This document shows, one piece after another, positions 55,999 through 64,000 of a stretch of 64,000 nt of DNA; positions within the stretch are counted from its first letter, which is position 1; each line of letters starts with the position of its first letter. The DNA is taken from NCBI RefSeq assembly GCF_012070565.1, contig NZ_JAAQRO010000022.1:248001-312000 (forward strand). Direction: 5' to 3'. The DNA is from Anaerosporobacter faecicola (lineage in GTDB: Bacteria; Bacillota; Clostridia; Lachnospirales; Lachnospiraceae). The notes below the pieces were generated by a model, which was not told where the DNA came from, did no database searches, and was given only the letters and a program-made list of their open reading frames with translations. A program made the translations under genes and the position numbers.

Positions 55999-56433
55999 TT
56001 AGATAACATAATGATCTGCTTTTGAGTATTCCCATTCCATAAGGTCTGCAAGGGTATAGTGATCAACCACCGAATTAATTGCGTCATATAATTTTTGCCA
56101 AATATACATCATCACACAATCCCCTTCCGCATCCAGTCGACCATTTTCTTCTTCCAAAGCATCTACTGGAGCTAGGCTGCCTTCTGTTATACGAAGGATC
56201 ATTCCTACCGTATACTCCTTTGGCTTTTTCGCTAACCGATAGCCACCTTGTGGTCCACGTACACTTTTAACAAACCCAGCTTTATTCAGTACGGCTATGA
56301 TCTGTTCCAAATACTTTTCTGATATTTCTTGACGTTTTGCAATATCCTTGATTCGAACAATCTCTCCTGTATCATGCAATGCTAGATCAAGCATCATTCG
56401 TAAGGCGTATCTTCCTTTTGTTGATATCTTCAC
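55999..56433 (-). CDS. Rrf2-family transcriptional regulator (Cys-poor copy)
   Basis: KISTKGRYALRMMLDLALHD...RIKDIAKRQEISEKYLEQIIAVLNKAGFVKSVRGPQGGYRLAK is an Rrf2 winged helix. It is a close paralogue of the gene at 58501. Start GTG at 56433, with AGGAGG upstream; an ORF from 56472 is unlikely. The loop that would bind an Fe-S cluster (after LAPVDALEEE) has only one Cys, so it probably does not carry a cluster. It lies just upstream of metY and may control it, like CymR. Confidence 0.85.
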   Translation of the reverse strand: MKISTKGRYALRMMLDLALHDTGEIVRIKDIAKRQEISEKYLEQIIAVLNKAGFVKSVRGPQGGYRLAKKPKEYTVGMILRITEGSLAPVDALEEENGRLDAEGDCVMMYIWQKLYDAINSVVDHYTLADLMEWEYSKADHYVI

Positions 56434-56744
56434 TTTTATTCCTCCTTTTGCATAAATGATTTCTTTTTCCAATAGTATTGTCTTTTTAATTTCTACTATT
56501 CATTGTTTTCATATATGTTTTATATAATATAATGTTACTCCAACTTTACATTTTGTCAATCTATTTTCTTTCATCTTTTTATGTAAATAGTGGATTGTTC
56601 CCATTTAACGGTCTCTTCGTATAGTTTTTGTCAAACAATCATAAAAATACTAAAGAACGAAAAAAACTTATTCAATTAGGAAAATTATGATTGTCTCATA
56701 ACGAACCGAATTGAATAAGTTTCTCACAACATCATTCACGAATA
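56434..56744. other. Intergenic region upstream of the first Rrf2 gene
   Basis: Contains a TTGACA (56554-56559, minus strand), a probable -35 of the Rrf2 gene, and the terminator of the activator gene at 56659-56722. Nothing else is seen. Confidence 0.45.
56659..56722 (-). terminator. Terminator after the corrinoid-activator gene
   Basis: AAACTTATTCAATT (56664-56677) and AATTGAATAAGTTT (56709-56722) form a perfect 14-base inverted repeat; on the minus strand the T-run is TTTTTT at 56661-56666. It lies right after the activator's stop. Confidence 0.75.
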
Positions 56745-58382
56745 CTAAAATTCCATACATTGTAGAAATGTTTCCTGAAACTCACTACGCATGGAGAGTT
56801 CTAGCTGTTTCGTTTGTTTTGCTATACTATTACATTCTTTTTGATATACTTCCGATAACAATGCCATACTTGCACCAACTCCAGCAGCATTTCCAACCGA
56901 ATGTATCTTTTCTACCGGTAAGTTTGGCAAAAGACCTATTCGAATGGCATTCTGGGTATTTAGATAGGAGCCAAATGTACCGGCCAGGAAAAAGTGGTCC
57001 ACCTGCTTTTCTGTAATTCCTTCCTCTTGTAACAGAATCTGCATTCCTGCCGCAATGGCTCCTTTGGCAAGCTGTACTTCTCTTACATCCTGTTGGGTGA
57101 TTACTACAGGATCTTTTGCATAACGATATTGCAGAACAAATTGCATCTGTTCCTCTTTTTTCTGCATTCGAGTTGCAAGGATTTTAGGTACACCACATGC
57201 TATTGCCTCATCCATCTCAAGCATTCTTCCTGAAGAATCGATCAACCCCACTTCCAAAAGTGCAGCAATTGCATCAATCAGTCCCGAACCGCATATTCCC
57301 TGTGCTTCTTTGCTTCTTATAATCTGTAACTTTACACCTGTTTCGTTCATCGATACCGCTTCAATAGCACCTTCCTGTGCTCGCATACCAAAGTGGATAC
57401 ATGCCCCTTCGAATGCGGGACCAGCTGCTGTAGAACAACTCTTATAAATTCCATCTTTACACAACACCATTTCTCCATTGGTTCCGATATCAATGGCTAA
57501 TGATATTCCTTCTAAATGTACAAGGTTCGTAGCCAACATCATTGCTGTTATGTCACTTCCAACATGACCACCAATGCCGGGGAGATAATACACCTGTGCT
57601 TGGTCATCTATCATAAGTTCCGTCTGTCTTCCTTCATACTGCTTCCCCATATAGAATTCTTCTGGATATGGAGGATGTATAAGCTGTACCACCTCCTGAT
57701 TTTGTGCAAGTAGGCTCATGGTCGTATTGCCAACAATGCAAACCTTTGTTATTACATATGGTTCACATCCCTGTTCTCTTCTCTTTGTCTGCCACCCTTG
57801 AATCATGTCATTCAAGCATGTTATGATCAAATGATACAACTGCTCTTTCTTTTCTTTACTTTCCATACTATATTGAATTCTACCAATCACATCAGTCGCT
57901 ACGACACGCTGCGGATTGGTCTTTGCTTCTATTTGAAGCAAACGCCCATTTGTATTATCCCATAGCATTCCAACCACCGTTGTCGTTCCAATATCAAAGG
58001 CAACACCATATTCCGGATCTATTCGTTCCTGCAATTGGTTATGGATTGTAGCAAGACACCATTCTGGTAAAAGAAATGTGGTACTTTTTCTCGTTAACTG
58101 CTCTTGTTCTTCCTTTACTCGAATCTGCAGATCATCGTAAATTGATAATGTACATGCGAGGCGGTATCCTTGTTGTCTCTCTGTTTCTGATAGCAATTGT
58201 AGGTCTTTAGGAGAATAAGGAATGGTCTTATCGGAAAGTACCTGTACCTTACATTTCCCACAGTTTCCTTTTCCTCCGCAATGGGCAGGAATTATTACTC
58301 CTTCTCGCCGTAATACCTGAAGAAGGTTCTCTCCTTCTACCACTTGAATGCATTGTTTTCCGCCATCAATTCCAATATACAT
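56745..58382 (-). CDS. RACo-like corrinoid-protein activator: 2Fe-2S + DUF4445 ATPase
   Basis: This protein of about 545 residues has an N-terminal 2Fe-2S ferredoxin domain (AHCGGKGNCGKCKVQV with later RLACTL) and a C-terminal ASKHA-type ATPase (DUF4445; VAFDIGTTTVVGMLWD, AIDIGTNGEMVLC, LAGTFGSYLN). Such reductive activators (RACo, RamA) use ATP and a low-potential electron to return a Co(II) corrinoid protein to Co(I). The likely target is a methyltransferase corrinoid protein elsewhere. Activation of the B12 radical SAM enzymes is possible but not shown. Start ATG 58382 (AAAGGAATAT upstream) is better than the longer frame from 58433. It lies between two Rrf2 genes. Confidence 0.85.
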   Translation of the reverse strand: MYIGIDGGKQCIQVVEGENLLQVLRREGVIIPAHCGGKGNCGKCKVQVLSDKTIPYSPKDLQLLSETERQQGYRLACTLSIYDDLQIRVKEEQEQLTRKSTTFLLPEWCLATIHNQLQERIDPEYGVAFDIGTTTVVGMLWDNTNGRLLQIEAKTNPQRVVATDVIGRIQYSMESKEKKEQLYHLIITCLNDMIQGWQTKRREQGCEPYVITKVCIVGNTTMSLLAQNQEVVQLIHPPYPEEFYMGKQYEGRQTELMIDDQAQVYYLPGIGGHVGSDITAMMLATNLVHLEGISLAIDIGTNGEMVLCKDGIYKSCSTAAGPAFEGACIHFGMRAQEGAIEAVSMNETGVKLQIIRSKEAQGICGSGLIDAIAALLEVGLIDSSGRMLEMDEAIACGVPKILATRMQKKEEQMQFVLQYRYAKDPVVITQQDVREVQLAKGAIAAGMQILLQEEGITEKQVDHFFLAGTFGSYLNTQNAIRIGLLPNLPVEKIHSVGNAAGVGASMALLSEVYQKECNSIAKQTKQLELSMRSEFQETFLQCMEF

Positions 58383-58500
58383 ATTTCTACATATTCCTTT
58401 CTGTTTCGACCATTTACATGATACGCTTTCCAAGCTTGTCCTACTTTTTGTTTCTGTTTTTCATCTATTTATTGTATATGTATATTATGCTTGAATCGAT

Positions 58501-58935
58501 TTAGATAACGTAATGATCTGCCTTCTCCATCTGCCATTCCACAAGATCTGCCAGTGTATATTGATCCACTACCCCCTTAATTGCGTCATATAACTTTTCC
58601 CACAAGATTAAAGTTGAGCACTCATCCTGGCGTTTGCACTGGTTCACCTCATCCTCTAAACATGCGACAGGTGCAAGACTCCCCTCCGTTAATCGTAAGA
58701 TCATCCCTACTGTATATTCTTTTGGATCTTTGGATAACTTGTATCCTCCTTGTGGTCCACGCAAACTCTTTACATATCCTGCTTTATTAAGAACAGATAT
58801 GATTTGTTCCAGATATTTATCAGAGATCTCCTGTCTTTGCGCAATATCTTTAATACGAACAGGTTCTCCTGTATTATTCAGTGCCAAATCTAGCATAAGA
58901 CGAAGTGCGTATCTCCCTTTCGTTGATATCTTCAT
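58501..58935 (-). CDS. Rrf2-family regulator with possible Fe-S cysteines
   Basis: This 144-residue protein starts MKISTKGRYALRLMLDLALNNTGEPVRIKDIAQRQEISDKYLEQII and has the Rrf2 winged helix. The region LAPVACLEDEVNQCKRQDECSTL holds three Cys in the pattern of IscR-type [2Fe-2S] ligands, unlike its paralogue at 55999. It may sense iron-sulfur status, and it lies upstream of the activator and metY genes. Good promoter TTGACG...TAAAAT at 58991-59020. Confidence 0.87.
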   Translation of the reverse strand: MKISTKGRYALRLMLDLALNNTGEPVRIKDIAQRQEISDKYLEQIISVLNKAGYVKSLRGPQGGYKLSKDPKEYTVGMILRLTEGSLAPVACLEDEVNQCKRQDECSTLILWEKLYDAIKGVVDQYTLADLVEWQMEKADHYVI

Positions 58936-59229
58936 TCTCTTTCCTCCTTAATCCCTTGTATTCCAATATGAATATAAATAAACTAATTACATTTTACACG
59001 CACGAACCTGTTTTCGTCAATGCTATTATTCATACCTAAATAAATCCTGTTTATTAATATTATGCATTATCATTCATTACTATTAGATTCCTAATAAAGT
59101 AAATAAGCTTTCCTGCCAAGTTACGTTTGCTAAAAACAGTAGCGGAGCATCTTAGCTCTTCTTACTATGTACTAGATAGCCTAGGAAGTCAAGGCAGGAA
59201 AGCTCACCAGTAACCTACAAATAGATTCA
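58936..59229. other. Intergenic region with an inverted repeat downstream of spmB
   Basis: The promoter of the second Rrf2 gene lies at 58991-59020 (TTGACG, 18 bases, TAAAAT on the minus strand). An 11-base inverted repeat GCTTTCCTGCC (59107-59117) and GGCAGGAAAGC (59193-59203) encloses 75 bases with further internal pairing; it could be the spmAB terminator. Nothing else is seen. Confidence 0.45.
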
Positions 59230-59757
59230 TTACCGCATAAAGCTAGCTAAGAATGTACTAATTACTACACCGGATAAGGTTGCAACAAGTGCTCCAAGTA
59301 ATGTGTATCTCGTCTTTTTCACCTTCGCCGCCATAAAATAGACAGCCATTGTATAGAAGATTGTTTCCGTACAACTCATTAATATAGAAGTTAATGTTCC
59401 AAGATAGGAATCTGGTCCATACTGTTTAAAGATATCAATTACCAAACTGGTTGCTGCTGAGGAGGAAAACATCTTTACAATTACCAATGGTACCAATTCC
59501 GCTGGAAACTGCAACAAAACCATAAGCGGTTTAAGCAGATTGGATAAAATGTCAAATGCCCCTGATGCTCTCATAATACCAATTCCCACCATTAAACCAA
59601 TCAGCGTTGGCAGTATATCAACGACTACCTTAAATCCATCTTTTGCACCCTTAACAAATTCATCAAAAATGGCTGTCTTGGTAAGAATACCATATCCCAC
59701 TACATAAAAAATTACAAATGGAATCATATAATCCGACAGATATAATAAAAATGTCAT
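59230..59757 (-). CDS. spmB: Spore maturation protein B
   Basis: This 175-residue hydrophobic protein, with about five membrane segments, has the SpmB pattern PFVIFYVVGYGILTKTAIFDEFVKGAKDGFKVV and SCTETIFYTMAVYF. SpmA and SpmB form a nucleoside-transporter-gate-like pair that helps dehydrate the spore core in sporulation. The start overlaps the spmA stop by 4 bases. Confidence 0.9.
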   Translation of the reverse strand: MTFLLYLSDYMIPFVIFYVVGYGILTKTAIFDEFVKGAKDGFKVVVDILPTLIGLMVGIGIMRASGAFDILSNLLKPLMVLLQFPAELVPLVIVKMFSSSAATSLVIDIFKQYGPDSYLGTLTSILMSCTETIFYTMAVYFMAAKVKKTRYTLLGALVATLSGVVISTFLASFMR

Positions 59758-60335
59758 TGCCTTCCTCTCTTTCTTGCCACAATTGAGAATATTACTCCAA
59801 CAATGGTGGAAAACAATGTTGCAACAATAGCGACGCCCAGTATCTCTGTTGGTTTTACAGAGCCGTATTGGCTTCGATATGCTATAATGTTAACAGGAAT
59901 CAACTGTAAGGAAGAAATATTGATAATAAGAAATGTACACATATCACAACTGGCACGTTCCTTGTTATCATTCAATGTTGCTAACTCCTTCATTGCCATT
60001 AATCCCATAGGGGTGGCTGCCCAACCTAACCCAAGAATATTAGCAATCATATTAGAAGCGATATATTCATTTACAATATGTTCTTTGGGCAGATCCGGAA
60101 ACAACAACCGTATAACCGGACGGATTCCTCTGGTAAGTGAGGCAATAATCCCTGTCGCCCTTGCGACCTGCATGATTCCTGTCCACAAAGCCATAATACC
60201 TAGCATTGTAATACAAAGTGTCACCGCTTCTTTGGTGGAATTCAACGCTGCATCGCTTACATTGGCAATATTTCCTGTACACACCCCTACAACGATTCCC
60301 ACAATGATCAAGAAGCCCCAGATATAATTTAGCAC
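59754..60335 (-). CDS. spmA: Spore maturation protein A
   Basis: This 193-residue membrane protein has LNYIWGFLIIVGIVVGVCTG and IASNMIANILGLGWAATPMGLMAMKEL, typical of SpmA. It acts with SpmB in the forespore membrane. It opens the two-gene spm unit, which is expected to be under a sporulation sigma factor, though no clear sigma-G box was found. A plus-strand frame over it is a shadow. Confidence 0.9.
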   Translation of the reverse strand: MLNYIWGFLIIVGIVVGVCTGNIANVSDAALNSTKEAVTLCITMLGIMALWTGIMQVARATGIIASLTRGIRPVIRLLFPDLPKEHIVNEYIASNMIANILGLGWAATPMGLMAMKELATLNDNKERASCDMCTFLIINISSLQLIPVNIIAYRSQYGSVKPTEILGVAIVATLFSTIVGVIFSIVARKRGRQ

Positions 60336-60600
60336 AGCCCCTCCTTATCAATATTGTTCCATAAGAGCCTCTTATAAAACAACAATGTCTATGCACATGA
60401 TTACCACTAATATATTATCCCAACCTACAAAATATTCCATAGCACAATTTTCATGTAAAAAAAAATTTTTATTAAAACCATTTATTAATTAATCTCAATA
60501 ATACGTAAAAATCGTAACATTATTCTACAATATTATATTACTTTTTTTTACTAAAAAATTAGTGATAATCGCTTAAAATACGGTTTTTTTACTATTTGCT
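60336..60600. other. Intergenic region between spmA and abrB
   Basis: This 265-base divergent gap lies between spmA (minus) and abrB (plus). It is very AT-rich with poly-A/T runs, and I can support no clear gene or binding site beyond the abrB promoter region that follows. Confidence 0.4.
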
Positions 60601-60731
60601 CTACTATATCTGTCTTAACTCGTATTATGTTAAGAAAGTGTTTTTTATTTTTAACATAATTTAACATGTTAAAATTGTGCTATAATTAGATAATAATATG
60701 AATTGACATTATCTAGGTGGTGTGTTATTTT
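60601..60731 (+). promoter_or_regulatory. AbrB-family gene promoter region with repeated TTAACAT sites
   Basis: ATTATGTTAA (60624-60633) and TTAACATAAT (60651-60660) form an inverted repeat, and TTAACATGTTAA (60661-60672) is a perfect palindrome. A TATAAT box lies at 60681-60686. Then TTGACA (60703-60708), 17 bases, TATTTT gives a second promoter. The repeated TTAACAT boxes are likely self-regulatory sites. Confidence 0.55.
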
Positions 60732-60889
60732 ATATTAGTATCCTATATATTTTTCCATGTATAAGAAATATATTACATAAATCGGGATACCACTTACTTT
60801 AACAACAAAACAGATATACTTGTTGTAATATACAGTAGAGTCAATATTTTTATCTATTGTCAACTCAAAAAGCAAAGGAGATAGTTATT

Positions 60890-61147
60890 ATGAAGAGTAC
60901 GGGAATCGTAAGAAAACTTGATGAATTAGGACGTATTACATTACCAATCGAATTAAGAAGAACACTTGGAGTTAGCGAAAGAGATCCACTAGAAATCTTC
61001 GTTGAAGAAGACAGAATCATTCTTCAAAAATATGAACCAACTGATATCTTCACTGGCGACAAGAATGAGTTATTTGATTTCTGCGGAAAGAAAGTTTCTA
61101 AAGAATCAATCACTCAACTTGCTAAATTAGCAGGAATCATTGAATAA
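60890..61147 (+). CDS. AbrB-family transcriptional regulator
   Basis: This 85-residue protein (start ATG 60890, AAAGGAG upstream) has STGIVRKLDELGRITLPIELRRTLGV, the swapped-hairpin AbrB/MazE DNA-binding domain, then a short helical tail. In sporulating Firmicutes such proteins are transition-state regulators. It is the only plus-strand gene in the window that I am confident of. It stands alone. Confidence 0.9.
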   Translation: MKSTGIVRKLDELGRITLPIELRRTLGVSERDPLEIFVEEDRIILQKYEPTDIFTGDKNELFDFCGKKVSKESITQLAKLAGIIE

Positions 61148-61238
61148 TTAATAGTCTAATTCGATAAGCAACTCCCAAGCTTGTCGAATACCAAAATTGT
61201 TTCCCAAACAAAAAGAGAGTTTACTCTCTTAACAATCC

Positions 61239-61278
61239 AAAAGAAGCGGTCCATTCTCCCAAATGGACCGCTTCTTTT
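61239..61278 (+). terminator. Bidirectional terminator between abrB and rsmI
   Basis: AAAAGAAGCGGTCCATT (61239-61255) and AATGGACCGCTTCTTTT (61262-61278) form a strong stem with T-runs on both strands, serving the converging abrB and rsmI transcripts. A second hairpin AAGAGAGT-TT-ACTCTCTT precedes it (61213-61230). Confidence 0.85.
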
Positions 61279-61284
61279 ATTTTT

Positions 61285-62124
61285 CTAATCTATTAATGCG
61301 CTATAAATCTCTCTTTTTGTTACTCCACGATCTTTTGCAACTAATTTCATTGCTTCTTTTTTCTCAATTCCCTGTTTTAGATAATACTCCATATGCTCAT
61401 GAATGGTCATCTCTTCCCATTCTTTTTGTTTTTCTTCTGCGATTTGCGCATGGCTTATTCCTTCCATCACGATTACGCATTCACCTTTCGGTTCCTGGCT
61501 TTCATAAAAAGCAATTGCTTCCTTTATTGTTGTTAGGAACGTTGTCTCATGCTTTTTCGTCAATTCTCTACAAATCGTTATCCTCCGATCACCCACTGCT
61601 TCTAGGAGTTCATTCAAGGTACGCAACAAACGATGTGGTGCTTCATATAAAATGATAGTTCTTGTTTCTTTTTTTAGTTCTTCTAAAATAACTTGTTTCT
61701 CTTTTTTATCAGAAGGTAAAAATGCTTCAAATGCAAATCTACGAGTGGATAATCCCGACATGGTCAATGCCGTAATACAAGCTGCAGGACCTGGTAACGA
61801 CGTTACTGTAATTCCAGCCTCATGCGCCTGACGTACCAATTCTTCTCCTGGATCCGATATTCCTGGCGTACCAGCATCTGTGATTACCGCAATATTCACG
61901 CCTTCTTGCAACTGCGTTACAAGATATCTCGCTTTTTCTATCTTATTAAATTCATGATAACTGGTCATTGGTGTCTTGATTTCAAAATGATTTAACAATT
62001 TGATACTATGTCTAGTATCTTCTGCAGCAATCAAATCCACTTCCTTTAATATTCGTATGACACGAAATGTAATATCCTCTAGATTACCAATGGGAGTTGC
62101 ACATAAATATAATGTTCCTGCCAT
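61285..62124 (-). CDS. rsmI: 16S rRNA (cytidine-1402 2'-O)-methyltransferase
   Basis: The 279-residue protein has the SAM-dependent tetrapyrrole-methylase fold: GTLYLCATPIGNLEDIT, AAEDTRHSIKLLNHF, TDAGTPGISDPG. RsmI methylates C1402 of 16S rRNA. The C-terminal end contains a helical HTH-like extension typical of RsmI. It follows the trmN6 gene in the conserved holB-ricT-trmN6-rsmI order. Confidence 0.94.
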   Translation of the reverse strand: MAGTLYLCATPIGNLEDITFRVIRILKEVDLIAAEDTRHSIKLLNHFEIKTPMTSYHEFNKIEKARYLVTQLQEGVNIAVITDAGTPGISDPGEELVRQAHEAGITVTSLPGPAACITALTMSGLSTRRFAFEAFLPSDKKEKQVILEELKKETRTIILYEAPHRLLRTLNELLEAVGDRRITICRELTKKHETTFLTTIKEAIAFYESQEPKGECVIVMEGISHAQIAEEKQKEWEEMTIHEHMEYYLKQGIEKKEAMKLVAKDRGVTKREIYSALID

Positions 62125-62257
62125 GTTGTTCCTCCATCATTCTTACAATAACGATCTACGTTATCATCATACCATTCTCTGATGTTACTCAATCACCAGA
62201 TTCTTTATTGTCCTTTTTCTTCACATACCTTACTTTTTGAAATAATGGCATAAAGCA

Positions 62258-63001
62258 TTAGTATCCATATATATCATAGATTTCATCTGTATATACATTG
62301 GGTTCCTTATATACAATCAACGGTTTTTCAACTTTAATCATAGACTTTGCACCTTTAATCGCTTCGATTAAAACCATGTTCGGTTCTTTGTCCACATATG
62401 GATGAACAAGCTTCATTCGCTTTGGCTCCAATTTATACTTGGTCATACAATTAATAATCTCGACCAAACGAAAAGGACGATGTACCATGTAAAAACGACC
62501 ATTTGGCTTAAGAACCTTTGCTGCTTCTCGAACAACATCTTCTAATGTACACAATACTTCATGTCTTGCAATTGCCTTTGGCATATCTGGATTTTGCAGA
62601 CCATGTTGATTGGTCATATAAGGCGGATTGGACGTAACCACATCAAAGGAAGCAGCTCCAAATATGGATGATGCTTCCTTGATATCACCTGTTACAATCT
62701 GCACTTTTTCTTCTAACTGATTCAGTGAAACACTTCTTCTTGCCATAGAAGCGCTTTCTTCTTGAATCTCCAAACCGACAAACTTTCTTCCTGGTGTTTT
62801 TGCTTCTAATAAGATCGGTATGATACCGGTTCCCGTTCCAAGATCAAGACAGTTCTCTTCTGGCTTTACCTTTGCAAATCCCGATAACAAAACTGCATCC
62901 ATACCAAAACAGAACTTATTGGGATTCTGTATGATACGATAGCCATTACGATGTAGTTCATCCACTCTTTCCTCTGGTAATAATAAATCTTTATTCATCA
63001 T
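62258..63001 (-). CDS. trmN6: tRNA1(Val) (adenine37-N6)-methyltransferase-type protein
   Basis: The 247-residue class I methyltransferase has CLDLGTGTGIIPILLEAK (SAM motif I) and the N6-adenine motif NPPY (TSNPPYMTNQ). This matches the YfiC/TrmN6 family that methylates tRNA. It overlaps ricT by 11 bases. Family call is firm; the exact target base in this organism is inferred. Confidence 0.88.
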   Translation of the reverse strand: MMNKDLLLPEERVDELHRNGYRIIQNPNKFCFGMDAVLLSGFAKVKPEENCLDLGTGTGIIPILLEAKTPGRKFVGLEIQEESASMARRSVSLNQLEEKVQIVTGDIKEASSIFGAASFDVVTSNPPYMTNQHGLQNPDMPKAIARHEVLCTLEDVVREAAKVLKPNGRFYMVHRPFRLVEIINCMTKYKLEPKRMKLVHPYVDKEPNMVLIEAIKGAKSMIKVEKPLIVYKEPNVYTDEIYDIYGY

Positions 63002-63896
63002 CTAAGAGCGACTTTCCTTCCTTTTTCTCAAGCAACTCTAATGCACGTAACTCATCGTCAATTGCAATCTTTTCTTTCTTTCTACGAGGCTTGAATTTCA
63101 GATCATCCACCTTGTAATCTCTAGCTTCCTTCTCGTCGTTATCTAACGTAACAATTACACGAACGATTTGTTTTAAGACACTAACGCTTTGTACTTCTCC
63201 TCGTAAACCATCATTTGTTGTTACGGAGTCTCCGATGTTTGGAAGTTTTCCGTTTGCTTCTTCGTATGCTTCCTCTTCATTCTTCAGACAACACATTAAT
63301 CGTCCACATACTCCTGAAATCTTCGTTGGATTCAAAGAAAGATTCTGTTCTTTCGCCATCTTAATGGAAACAGGGGCAAATTCTGATAAGTACGTATGGC
63401 AACAAAGTGCTCTACCACAGATACCAATTCCACCAACAATCTTCGTCTCATCTCTTACACCGATCTGACGTAATTCGATTCTTGTCTTAAACACACTTGC
63501 AAGGTCTTTCACCAATTCTCTAAAATCAATTCTGCCATCAGCAGTAAAATAAAATAACACCTTATTATTATCAAATGTATATTCTGAATCGATCAACTTC
63601 ATCTCAAGTCCATGTTTCTTGATCTTCTCTAAGCAGATGCCAAATGCGTCTTTTTCCTTCTGACGATTTTTTTGTTCAATCGCATCGTCTTCTGCAGTCG
63701 CAATTCGAATTACCGCTTTAAGAGGTTGAATGATCTTACTCTCTTCCACATCTCGTGGTCCAATAACGACATTTCCATACTCGACCCCACGAGCAGTTTC
63801 AACAATAACGTTATTCCCCGCTTCGATTGTTAATCCTGCTGGATCAAAGAAATATACTTTCCCCGCTTTACGAAAGCGCACTCCTATTACTATCAT
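62991..63896 (-). CDS. ricT: PSP1-domain protein, RicT-type
   Basis: The 301-residue protein has the PSP1 domain: GGIGICGRALCCHTYLSEFAPVSIKMAKEQNLSLNPTKISGVCGRLMCCLKNE. The Cys set is conserved in RicT (YaaT), which with RicA and RicF forms an Fe-S complex that helps RNase Y mature mRNA and affects sporulation. It lies between holB and trmN6, the normal neighbourhood. Ribosome site AAAGGAGAGG precedes the ATG. Confidence 0.92.
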   Translation of the reverse strand: MIVIGVRFRKAGKVYFFDPAGLTIEAGNNVIVETARGVEYGNVVIGPRDVEESKIIQPLKAVIRIATAEDDAIEQKNRQKEKDAFGICLEKIKKHGLEMKLIDSEYTFDNNKVLFYFTADGRIDFRELVKDLASVFKTRIELRQIGVRDETKIVGGIGICGRALCCHTYLSEFAPVSIKMAKEQNLSLNPTKISGVCGRLMCCLKNEEEAYEEANGKLPNIGDSVTTNDGLRGEVQSVSVLKQIVRVIVTLDNDEKEARDYKVDDLKFKPRRKKEKIAIDDELRALELLEKKEGKSLLDDE

Positions 63897-63907
63897 ATGC
63901 CTCTCCT

Positions 63908-64000
63908 TTAATTCTCTTTTAGTGTAAGCAGCATAAGTTCCATAACGGTTTCAAAATTAACATTTGCATTCAAACGAACCTTCGCTTTATTCATTGCATT
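63908..64000 (-). CDS. holB: DNA polymerase III delta' subunit, C-terminal end
   Basis: An open frame from the window edge to a TAA at 63908-63910 ends in NAMNKAKVRLNANVNFETVMELMLLTLKEN. This matches the end of HolB, the clamp-loader subunit that precedes ricT in many Firmicutes. Only 30 residues are in the window. Confidence 0.7.
   Translation of the reverse strand, partial: NAMNKAKVRLNANVNFETVMELMLLTLKEN

Noticed and set aside
59803-60327. A 174-codon plus-strand frame over spmA
   Set aside because: spmA is a clear match on the minus strand; the plus frame is its shadow.
1-64000. CRISPR arrays, tRNA or rRNA genes, and intact insertion sequences
   Set aside because: No regular spaced repeats, cloverleaf genes, rRNA stretches or transposase genes were recognised on either strand.

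Overview
The window is AT-rich, clostridial DNA from an anaerobic, spore-forming Firmicute. Evidence for this is spmA/spmB, RicT, AbrB and Rrf2 regulators, strong AGGAGG ribosome sites, and the holB-ricT-trmN6-rsmI housekeeping order. I suspect Lachnospiraceae (Clostridium phytofermentans-like), but that is inference. Most of the window (about 2.6 to 52.3 kb, all on the minus strand) is one very large hybrid nonribosomal peptide / polyketide (NRPS/PKS) cluster with unusual tailoring genes.

Region by region. 1-388 is the N-terminal part of a MetK (SAM synthetase) cut by the window edge. 689-2306 is a DUF6273 gene and a MerR regulator. 2583-52330 is the cluster; genes are read from high to low coordinates. 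It starts with an XRE regulator and a LoaP-type NusG antiterminator. Next come an Sfp-type phosphopantetheinyl transferase, a D-Asn prodrug-peptidase/ABC-exporter fusion, and a C-A(Asn)-PCP-E module. The rest, in order, is a BtrH-like protein, an A(Gln)-PCP module, a PhpK-like radical SAM enzyme, an SDR-like/alpha-beta hydrolase fusion with a Cys nucleophile, a carrier protein, a VOC protein, an aminotransferase, an A-PCP protein whose pocket lacks the alpha-amino-binding Asp, a radical SAM/B12 enzyme, a carrier protein, a C45 acyltransferase, a GNAT, a second BtrH-like protein, a tiny 18-residue peptide gene, a DUF362-ferredoxin, an esterase-like protein, a carrier protein, a free C domain, a tandem pair of U32-family Fe-S proteins, an A-PCP module, an asparagine synthetase, a third radical SAM enzyme, a third BtrH-like protein, a flavin-type PNPOx protein, a trans-acyltransferase, a KS-KR-ACP-C megasynthase and a fourth radical SAM enzyme with a Cys-rich tail. 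A further BtrH-like gene at 53016 forms its own transcription unit.

How it may work. The initiation module should build an N-acyl-D-asparaginyl cap. The matching membrane peptidase (ClbP/ZmaM/XcnG type), here fused to an ABC exporter, would cut the cap off during export, as in colibactin, zwittermicin and xenocoumacin. The peptide core would contain Gln, an aromatic-like residue and one non-alpha-amino building block, extended by one reductive trans-AT PKS module. Oxygen-independent chemistry would come from four radical SAM enzymes and two U32 proteins related to the UbiU/UbiV hydroxylases. LoaP probably lets RNA polymerase read through the strong hairpins found inside the operon. The final product cannot be told from the sequence.

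54.4-64 kb is ordinary chromosome. It holds metY with a long structured leader, two Rrf2 paralogues flanking a RACo-like corrinoid-protein activator, spmA/spmB, an AbrB regulator on the plus strand, rsmI, trmN6, ricT and the 3' end of holB.
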